From Neckera pumila (taxonomy: Eukaryota; Streptophyta; Bryopsida; Hypnales; Neckeraceae): a stretch of DNA of 64,000 nucleotides. The stretch is taken from assembly GCA_963969595.1 (NCBI GenBank), contig OZ018409.1, forward strand, positions 11,732,520 through 11,796,519. The letters run 5' to 3'. The stretch's first letter is position 1, and every line of letters starts with the position of its first letter. Below are positions 56,038 through 64,000 of this stretch, one piece after another. The notes under the pieces are model-generated. The model was not told the DNA's origin. It saw only the letters and a list, made by a program, of their open reading frames with translations, and made no database searches. The translations under genes were made by a program, and so were the position numbers.

Positions 56038-58417
56038 ATGAGCTTCAATGAACTCTCACGGCGTGAACTTCAAACTATGTGCAAAGAATATGGACTGCCC
56101 GCGAATAAAACCAATGCGGTAATGGCGAGTTCCTTGACAACTTTTCTTGGGGTACGTGATTTGTTTAAACTCTTGCATTGTCCGAATTTGTATGGTTTTG
56201 TTAATTATGTCCCATGGGTTCCCTTTCGTGGGGCTTGATGTGCACTTCGCAATGGTGGTGGCAACAGGACCCAAGGACTAACGTATTAGCGCGTGCGCCC
56301 CAATTTTTGAACCCAGTCGTGCCTAAAAACTCTAGCAGAGCCAAAGCTCTGCCGAAGATAGAAATGCAGGAGACATCTCTTGCGGCTCTGATTCTGGCAG
56401 CCAGACCTCGGGACTTGGACAGCCTAGGCAAAGTCGTGAAGAAAGGCCGGGATGTGCGAGATGGGAGAAATACAAAAAGTGATTTGTCTGCCTACATTGT
56501 TACTGCACCTGCTAAGACAGACGCCGATTGTATGTTGCCCAAGACAACGCCGCTTTTGAGAAGGAGGAGAAACTCTGAAGCGATTCCTCCTAAAGTCGCT
56601 GAAGAAATGACATCGTCCTCAGATTTTGCAAAAGGTAAGCCTCTCTTTGTGCAACTCTTACTTTCAGTCTGTTGATATCTGGAGTCGAAACAGTGTTAAT
56701 TTCTCCAACAGCTCATGTTTTTTGGTAAGCCATTACAAAGTAAGCCGAAAAAAACAGTTTCAGAGTTGTGTATATTTCTCTGCTTTTATATTGACTAAAT
56801 TTTTATCGTGAGAGCAATTGCACAGGGATTCTTGTGCATCAAAGTATGCGTTGTTTTGGACTATGGTATACAGAGCTTGTGTCGAATTTAGGCCATTGGA
56901 GAGTTGTATCCAAATAAGGTTCAAAGATTTATTGGTAAATGACCTAAGTTTGACTCAAGCTTTGATGTAAGGTGGTGTTTTATCTTGATATTCTCATAAT
57001 CAAAATGTACTCGTCATCTACATGTTTAGGGTGTCACATGTATGTGAATATTAGGGATCTCTACCTTACATTTGTTTCGTTGCTTGTAAGTGGAACAGTG
57101 GAGAAGCAGAGTACTAGGGAGCCCCAACTTGTACTGGAGCTTAATGCTGCTGCGTTGGAGTCATGTAATGAAGGTGAGAGATCTTTATTCTTGCTCCCAA
57201 CGATTCCCGTCTTAATTTGATACGAAGGGCTCCTCAAAAATAGTATTGCAGTGGTAGAGTACAACAGGTTCATTTAATATATGTTGATTTGCAGATCATA
57301 CAGGAAGCAATGCTCTATATCAAGAGGACATTGCGGAATCCAGTCCTGGGATACAGGTGGAAGATGTGAGGCAAATCACATCCAACGAATTCAAATCTGT
57401 TGCAAGCTCTTCAGCTCGTGATCAAGGTATGATTTTCTGAAATTAGTTTCCAAATGAATTCCACTAATGCCTTACAATACTCGCAATTATTATCTGGCCA
57501 TGCTAAGGCCACTGCAGCGGATTCTGATGAGATTTTGGTGTTGAACGCCCGAAGTTTTACTAAGATGGGTGACCTTTCGGGACTCTATGTGCTAAGGTCA
57601 ATCAGAGAGTCTGCTGGTGGAAATGCTAGTATTAAAATATCAAGGTAGCGACATCCAGAATAGCCTCTTCGAAGAATGTCTTCAGAAAGGATTTTGGATG
57701 CAAAAGTTATTAAGGTTCAGAGTTTATTGCAGATGATGTAGAATCTACACTTGAACAAATGTTAAGTGGTCCACATCCGCATTAGTGGAAATTATCGGTG
57801 TCCTTATCTTACATGCTGAGCGTAGTTGTGAAAAATCTTAGGTGGTGAAGGATATATTTTTTCCACAACTAAGCTCGAAATTTGAGTTACCTAGCGCAAT
57901 GAGGATGCTATTATCTTGGGTGATTCCATAATGAATTTTGCAAATCTTAGGGATCTCTTTGTCAAAGTAGGAAAACAGTTCATGTTTAAGATATGCAAGT
58001 GGCGAAGGATATACTTTCTCCACAATCAAGCTCTAAATTTGAATTACCTAGCTCATGGAGAATGCTTTTATCTTGGGTGATTCCATAATGAAAAAAGCAT
58101 GTGATAGGAAGCTCTTTGTCGAGTAGAAACCGGCAACAGGGAAGTGATTCACAGCTCCTCTTCCAACTGCCGCCGGTATGGCTGCCGGTCTCGTGTAGAT
58201 ATTTCTCATGTTCTAACGAATGTTTTCTCTGATTTCAGGTTATCAAACCGGGAAATGTTGTCAGAATTATGTGCAACCTGCTCTCAGCCACGTCTTTCGG
58301 ATCACAGCAGATGTGGACAAGCTGATAAATCGAACTACTGCAATGCTTGAGAAATTTCAAGAATGGAAGGGTGATTTATCACAAGGACATGGGACCGACA
58401 TTGCAGTTGGTTCATAA
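56038..58417 (+). CDS. SAP-like motif protein, five exons
   Basis: Spliced model: 56038-56151, 56268-56634, 57099-57173, 57295-57426 and 58239-58417, all GT-AG, with phases 0, 1, 1, 1, totalling 288 residues. Residues 5-37 (ELSRRELQTMCKEYGLPANK, then TNAVMASSLTTFL) match an N-terminal SAP-like helix-turn-helix found in a family of uncharacterised plant proteins; SAP motifs usually bind DNA or chromatin. The middle is basic (PLLRRRRNS) with polar low-complexity sequence. The last exon ends in a helical, charged segment (DKLINRTTAMLEKFQEWK). An extra open segment at 57518-57644 has acceptor and donor sequences; including it would switch the last exon to another open frame, so alternative splicing or a wrong model is possible. 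Nuclear location is inferred from the motif and basic patches. Confidence 0.65.
57844..58115. repeat. tandem duplication, period 157 bp, in the last intron
   Basis: GG(T/C)GAAGGATATA at 57844 recurs at 58001, and the match continues through AATTTGA(G/A)TTACCTAGC to TATCTTGGGTGATTCCATAATGAA. Two diverged copies, entirely within the modelled intron 57427-58238. Confidence 0.75.
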
Positions 58418-59700
58418 AAATGAGCATGACCGTCCCATCCGGGCATGGGGATGTCTAAATTTTGTGTAAATTAATTACCCAATTTGTAAGGATTGTAGAT
58501 ATACTATATGCATGGAATGCTAGGACTTGCAACCCTCTTTTTGGTCTGGTTTCCTGCCGTCGCTTCTTTCCACTTAGTGGTAAGTGTTCCTGTGTCAGTT
58601 CTTTACTGATCATATACTAACACTTGGTACTGTGTCTTTTCGTTGCTCATTGCGCTGGATATGAGTCCTAGGTTCATGTTCTAGTTTGTAGACTTTGGCA
58701 CTGGTTTCTGGGATTCAAGTGTGTTGTGATTCTGAGTTGTGAATTGTTTTTGATTGGTTGTGAAATGTGTGAAGGATTTTGCATTTGTTGAGAAAGGGCT
58801 AGGGTGTGGATTCCTGATAAAAATTTGTTAAGGTAGAGTACACCCGCAATTGACACGAACAATAATTGAGCATACTTACTATTGTAAAACAGATTATTCT
58901 TATCGATCTTATTGGCAAGTGAAAGAGGATTCCAACACACTTTAGCGTGTAGTATTTTGACACCATATGAATAAGTTAAGAAGTTATTGTTTGTAGGTGT
59001 ACCACAAATCAAAACTAGGCTCTCCTAGGCTCTTATGCTTTGCTTGTTTACATCTTGTGTTATCAATATCTAGGTTTCAGTGTTGCTTTTGGTCCAAATG
59101 TAGATGTCACATTTTAGACATTGATGATTATGGGTATTGATACCTTAGCACATTTGTATTGTACTAATATTTCTTCTTGTTTTCGGTCTTGTGAGTGTTT
59201 CAATGAATTAGAAGCATGTCATTGGCATGTTAGAACAAGTGAATATGCTAACTACACTATAGAAAAACTTGAAATTGGATTGAGTTGTTTTTTTCATTTT
59301 GGCATGTTTTGGACACTTTGGGGGGGACATTGAAAATGACATGGAAATAAATAAGCAAGTGTTGTTCTTGGACTATTGCTTGGAAGTTCATCCCTGGAGG
59401 GAGGGAGTAGTATTAATTCCGCTGCTCAAGTTTTGTACCCGTATCGTAGATATGGGAACACGTTCTCATAGAGGAGCGGTTTTCATCACAGTATACACAC
59501 GGACCTTCTTCATTGCTACTTGGGTTGGGGCACTTCTCCTTTTAGGGTTTTAGTACATAAAAAAAATGGAGGAAAGAAATATTTTCATTATTGTTCACAT
59601 CACGAAGATTGACGTGCTGGAGTGGGTATTGCTAGCCCATCCTATAAGGTAGAAGGTTCATAAAGTTGTCATTTATCTATATGGAACTTTTTCTTCTATC
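58418..59700. other. non-genic stretch after the SAP-like gene
   Basis: No gene supported. Frames at 58674-59553 are short, lack domains and overlap in different frames. Confidence 0.45.
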
Positions 59701-59789
59701 AATTGTGAAAATTGAGTTCAATCCTACAAGTTTTTTCTGAAGAACATGTTCAGATTGCTCAAAAACAAGACTCTTCAAAACTTTCTCAT

Positions 59790-59897
59790 CATTGCTCATA
59801 TTCTCTTCATTGTCTAGCCTCACGGCTTGGCTGTTTTGTATTGTTTTTTTTTTTAATGAAGTGGGTTCTCCCCATTTGTTCAAAAAAAAAAAAAAAA
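59790..59897 (+). mobile_element. 5'-truncated LINE tail with 13-bp target duplication
   Basis: About 108 bp ending TTTTTAATGAAGTGGGTTC, TCCCCATTTGTTC and a poly(A) tract, which is how plant L1-type LINEs typically end. AAAACTTTCTCAT occurs on both sides (59777-59789 and 59898-59910). The flanks join into one older repeat related to 53,340-53,560, where the uninterrupted AATTTTCTCATCACTAGTCC is still visible. A nested, severely truncated retrotransposition event. Confidence 0.8.
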
Positions 59898-59910
59898 AAA
59901 ACTTTCTCAT

Positions 59911-60200
59911 TACTGGTCCAAATGAAATGAATCAAATCTTTCACAAAAGCATTTTCTATGAGAAACAAAATTCTAAAATTTTGAGTTTTTGTGATAGTTT
60001 TTTGTATAGCTTGGCAAATTGCTTTTTGAGTTTTGTGCAGCATACCTTTTGTTCCCAAGTATTTATTGGAATAAAAATTATATTCCCCAAAAGTAATGTG
60101 TTTTCCTATCTCCAAATTTTTTTTTCACATAATCAAGTCAAAAGTTGAGATCATAGGAACTAGCCATGCAGTGTGTCCTAAAGGGATACTTGGTTCTTTT
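59911..60200 (+). repeat. diverged repeat, relative of 53,340-53,640
   Basis: Same order of words as 53,350-53,640: CCAAATGAAATGAATC, ACAAAATTCTAAAATTTTGA, GGAATAAAAATTATATTCCC, AAAAGTTGAGATCATA. It continues the repeat interrupted by the LINE tail. Non-coding. Confidence 0.6.
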
Positions 60201-61130
60201 AGTGGTTCAGAAATGATTTCATTTAAGGAACTAAAATTCTATTAGGCCAAAAAATGGAGTTGGGATCTAACCCAAATTGTTTCATATTTTTTGAACCTTT
60301 GTGGAATTAGTTAAAAAAATTTGAAGTTAAAACACATTAGTCACTAATAGCGTTCACATTCTAAAATGTACACTACTAGTAAATTGATGGTGCATTGAAG
60401 AAAGCAAAGTATACTTTTGTTTTATAAGGCACTTTTAGAATTTGGTTTGTTTTAGGACCTCTAACCTTATTGTGGTAATGTGCTGAATTATCTCTTCTCA
60501 ATATGGTGTGTAGTTGGGGGAGTTATAATAAGCTTAAAGTACTCTAGTTGTAGGAAATCTAGTGATTTTATGGGATAATTGTTTTCAATGAATGTTATGG
60601 ATTAGACAATTGGTATGCAGTTCTTTGTTACAAATAATAATAGTGGATCGACATTTATTAAGTTGAGGAGTGGCAAGAGAAAGAGTGCTTTGGTTAATTT
60701 CCCCAATAGGGTTTGCATACCAATTAGTGGACAATATCATGATGTGAATCTTTTTTAATAATTGTAGTAACTCATTGTTCAATGTATCACCATTCTTGTC
60801 TATTGGAATTCTAACTTAGTGAGTTTTAGACAATATATGCACTATAAATCTCAATTGTAAAATTATTGTTTAATCAATATTGCATATGTAGAGATTCTTT
60901 TGAGTATAAATTGTTTTTTTTTTGCCACTGTTTTTAACATACATTGTTGTTGTCGTGTCACTCTACATCGCTTCAGTATTTTTTTCCAGTGATTTGGTGC
61001 AAAATTGCACCAAATTTTATGGCCTGGCACCACGCCTATAGAAAAAAATGGTACTAAAAAGGTGAAAAATTGCTAGAAAACTTCAAATAAAAAGAAAACC
61101 TTGGATGAAATCTCCAGATTGTGGATGAAT
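60201..61130. other. non-genic stretch
   Basis: AT-rich, no gene recognised. Confidence 0.5.
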
Positions 61131-61267
61131 ATTGAATTGTAAATATGTGATATGTACTAATATGATATTTTCTATCCAATATGTGGATGAATGTTGAAAT
61201 TTGAAGCACCACTATAACATTCAATATTGCCACTTTGGCACTTCATTAAAAATGAAAAAAAAATTAC
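61131..61267 (+). repeat. 137-bp direct repeat, copy 1
   Basis: Nearly identical to 61677-61812: GATATGTACTAATATGATAT, then ATGTGGATGAATGTTGAAAT and CACTTCATTAAAAATGAAAA. The copies lie 546 bp apart in the same orientation, as expected for short terminal direct repeats or a segmental duplication; the sequence between has no recognisable coding content. Confidence 0.75.
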
Positions 61268-61676
61268 CTGCATTGCTTACAAAAAATGTTGTAAACCACA
61301 AGCACTAGAACACATATACATGCTTCAAAGTAAAATCATACAATGACAAGACATGAACAAACAACCATCCAATAATAAGCTTTCTAAACACTCAAGATTG
61401 CTTCTACTTTGTCTCAATTGGATTAGTCTTGCAAACTCACATGAATTGAGAATTAACACTAGTAAAGATTGGTATAACAACCAACCATCATTACATTCCA
61501 TACTCCAACTCCTTTCAACTCAAAAACTACAACATACGCAAGACTTGAAGAGAATGAATGAGCAAAGGAGCGGCCTAGGGTTATAACCTCCCCAAAGACG
61601 CCCCAAAACAACTTTGTTCACACCTTAAACAATCCCCAAATACTAGTTTAGCCCCCCAATGGCCAATATCATGAAA

Positions 61677-61812
61677 ATTGAATTATGGATAAGTGATATG
61701 TACTAATATGATATTTTCTATCCAATATGTGGATGAATGTTGAAATTTGAAGCACCACTATAACATTCAATATCGCTACTTTGGCACTTCATTAAAAATG
61801 AAAAAAAAAAAC
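61677..61812 (+). repeat. 137-bp direct repeat, copy 2
   Basis: Partner of 61131-61267, with a few substitutions, mostly at its left end and near the right end. Confidence 0.75.
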
Positions 61813-63768
61813 GTGGCCAATACATGGCTATTTTGGTTACACTATGGCTACAACCAATCCCTACAAAGCCCTATAGAGCCTACCAGCTAACCATCACCAA
61901 ATGACGTGACAACCATCTAAATGTCATATGTACAATAGAATGGCAAGAATCCTACTCTAATTTGTCCTATGTATTAGTGCATGTGATTCTAATTTAGCCC
62001 TCAAAGGAATTTGATGTTTCTGGCCCAGAATTGCTTCAAAGCACTCATACCCAAAGCAAGACTAAAATGTTCATCTATATTGTTCATTTATAAACTAATC
62101 ATAGGATCCTTTTGTTAATTTTTTAGTGTACACCCCCCTAAAAGTTTAGATTAAGAAACCATACAAATAACAAGATCATATCACTTGGATCATGAAGCAT
62201 TTTCATCTCTTCCCAAATCGTTAGGATTCATCTTTCAAATTTTTTAGCCAAAAATGTGTAGAACCTACAATTTGTTTTTCTTCATAGTATGCAAAGAAAT
62301 AAGTTGGAAATACATGTAAAAAATTTCATCAAAAAATATTTTTATTTTCGAGCTTGAATAAAATAGTAAGTAGAATGAGGTAGAATATAATTAAATAAAA
62401 TAAAATTTTAAGGATTCTATTATTGAATTGAACCCCCCCAATAATAGTAGTGGCAACGTTGTAATAAACAATCTACATCCTTCATTATTATCATCTCTCA
62501 AAAATATTGAATGAGTTAAATAAAGGACTTCAAAGTCTATTTTAGAGTAAAGGTTCCATAACTGCCCACAAACTAAAACTCTTCATAACTTTCATCTTGT
62601 AAATAACATCCAAACTCGTCCATGTATCTAATCCTAACAAGTAGACCTCTATTGAAAGTGTCCCCCAAAATGCATGTACGTGAACAGCTCCCATACTTAA
62701 CCCCTAATTGCCTAAAAGACCATTTGAACATAAGGTTTTGGGAAGTGTATTTTAGTGAGCTAACACAATTTATAGTTGTTCATGTCACCTCTTATCTCAA
62801 AAAACTCTTATATGCAAATTTCTCAAATATTGTGGGGAGGGACATTATACTAAAAGTAGAATATGCACATTTTACTTATTATAAGCTTACAATTCCTATG
62901 CAATTTTGCACTCAAAATTGGTATGCTTACTAATAAGCAAGCTCTTTAAACATCTATACGGTTAGGTTTTGAAAAAATAAATAATTTGCTTCATTGGGGA
63001 TAACTATAAGCCCATGTTCCCTTTTCATAGGATAAACACATTTGGAAAGGCTTAGGTACTTAGGGATCAATGGAGATTAGTTGATTGCTGATTTTCTAGA
63101 TTTTGGTTTTCAATGGCCTAGGGAGCTAACCTTCTACTTTGAAATTCATAGTAATTACATGCCTTATCCAAAAGTTATATTTTTTCTTATAATCCATAAT
63201 TTTCAATTGCTAATACGACAAAAATATTATTTTCTTCAAAATGGTGCCTCCAACTATGCTAGAATTCTTATATCTTACGTTTTTGGGTGTTTTCACCTTA
63301 CATAGGTGACAGAAGAAGGGCCCGGGTGAATTGACCCGTTGCTCATCCTCTCAAAGTTTTCCAGGGGCGCATGACTGTGAAAAAAGACCCCCTTTTTTTT
63401 GTCCTTGATTAAATTATTTTGAACATCTCTCAGTCCCTCTGATTGCAAATATGAATTCAAAATTTGCAAATTTTATCATGGTTGGAAAATTAAAGATTTC
63501 AGCGTTTCCCACAGTGGTAAATTCAGGGACGAACGAGGCCGGGGTCGGTTCACCCAGGCCAAAAGAAGGTTGCCCACTTCTGTCATTGGATTGTGCTGAC
63601 CGTGCTTGGCAAATTCAATTGACTCTAACTTGCGTTTTCCGAGAGACAGTTAATTTGCAAGTCAACTACTCCGTAATATTTAAAATCGCATTTGGATGCA
63701 CTGATGACTGGTGGGTAGTTGTCCAAATTTCTGGACATCAATACAGTTTTGAGCAATTACTTACCAGT
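61813..63768. other. non-genic region with further fragments of the TTAA/CCCCTAAAG family
   Basis: 62,330-62,620 resembles 54,040-54,270 (ATAAAGGACTTCAAAGT, TTTTAGAGTA, TTCCATAACTGCC). TTAACCCCTAA at 62697-62707 begins a second fragment running right (GAACATAAGGTTTTGGG, GTGAGCT). Open frames up to 106 codons (62622-62933, 63451-63771) have no recognisable domain. Confidence 0.45.
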
Positions 63769-64000
63769 TGAAAGTTCTTTAAGTTGACTAAGTTCGATGC
63801 TGAAGCTTTCATGTTTTTTTATTTTTATTTTTTCCAAAGCCATTTCATCCTTTTTGGGCTTCAGTTGATTTCGAAGGGGAATCCAATGCTCCAGAAATTT
63901 TACTCTCACATCCTCTTTGAATGCAAAATTTGCTAAAAGTGTGACGAAACTGAAGTCGGAGATACTATCTCTTTGGAGGAACACGTCCACAGAGAGTCTG
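63769..64000 (-). CDS. partial exon of a gene running off the right edge
   Basis: One minus-strand frame is open from the window edge to a CTG-GTAAGT donor (intron starts at about 63768). It encodes VDVFLQRDSISDFSFVTLLA, FKEDVRVKFLEHWIPLRNQL and a Lys/Glu-rich segment ending LSQLKELSTG. The long open frame with a consensus donor suggests a real internal or first exon. No family recognised, and no downstream exon inside the window could be fixed. Confidence 0.4.

Noticed and set aside
1..64000. tRNA, rRNA, CRISPR arrays, LTR retrotransposons
   Set aside because: No tRNA cloverleaf boxes, rRNA blocks, spacer arrays or paired TG...CA long terminal repeats were recognised by eye; a covariance-model or LTR search could still find weak ones.

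Overview
The window looks like nuclear DNA of a land plant. Evidence: spliced genes with GT-AG introns, a two-domain AP2-type transcription factor, a root-cap-domain gene remnant, a DUF4283/zinc-knuckle protein, a PIF/Harbinger transposase remnant, plant-type LINE tail sequence and many MITE-like elements. A GH71 glucanase, a family known mainly from fungi, fits a bryophyte or other early-diverging lineage better than a flowering plant. This placement is inference. No bacterial operons, rRNA, tRNA or CRISPR structures were seen. All coordinates were read by eye.

Layout. 1-5083: AT-rich, with a pogo-type MITE and a 0.7-kb TIR repeat. 5084-11198: a 1,536-bp inverted repeat, apparently identical in both arms, around a 3,043-bp spacer; each arm carries an intronless histone H4 gene. 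The H4 is divergent (12 changes from canonical plant H4, including Lys20 to Pro). 11199-17285: no recognisable gene, several small TIR elements. 17286-18479: an orphan DUF4283/CCHC gene behind a tandem duplication of its own 5' end. 20007-20375: broken Harbinger transposase cut off by another repeat. 20376-26236: repeats.

26371-30248 is the gene-densest part. It holds a secreted GH71 gene (two exons, plus strand) converging on a four-exon gene for a Pro/Thr-rich single-pass membrane protein (minus strand). 30249-41505 is repetitive: a 2-kb inverted repeat with a GC-richer core, a (TTTG)31(TTTTG)31 block beside a GC-rich module, and further MITEs. 41506-43223: decayed root-cap-domain gene (minus). 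45663-46778: divergent two-AP2-repeat gene (minus). 47-56 kb: mostly non-coding, including two inverted 0.94-kb elements with CCCCTAAAG ends at TTAA. 56038-58417: five-exon gene with a SAP-like N-terminal motif. 58.4-63.7 kb: repeats, with a small LINE tail nested in an older repeat. The right edge cuts a minus-strand exon.

The genes do not form a pathway. The main features are the paired, sequence-homogenised variant H4 genes and the number of short inverted-repeat element families, several with TA, TTAA or 3-bp target-site signatures. Dense repeats, few genes, decaying genes and a near-perfect palindrome are compatible with a low-recombination region such as a pericentromere or sex chromosome, but nothing here proves that.
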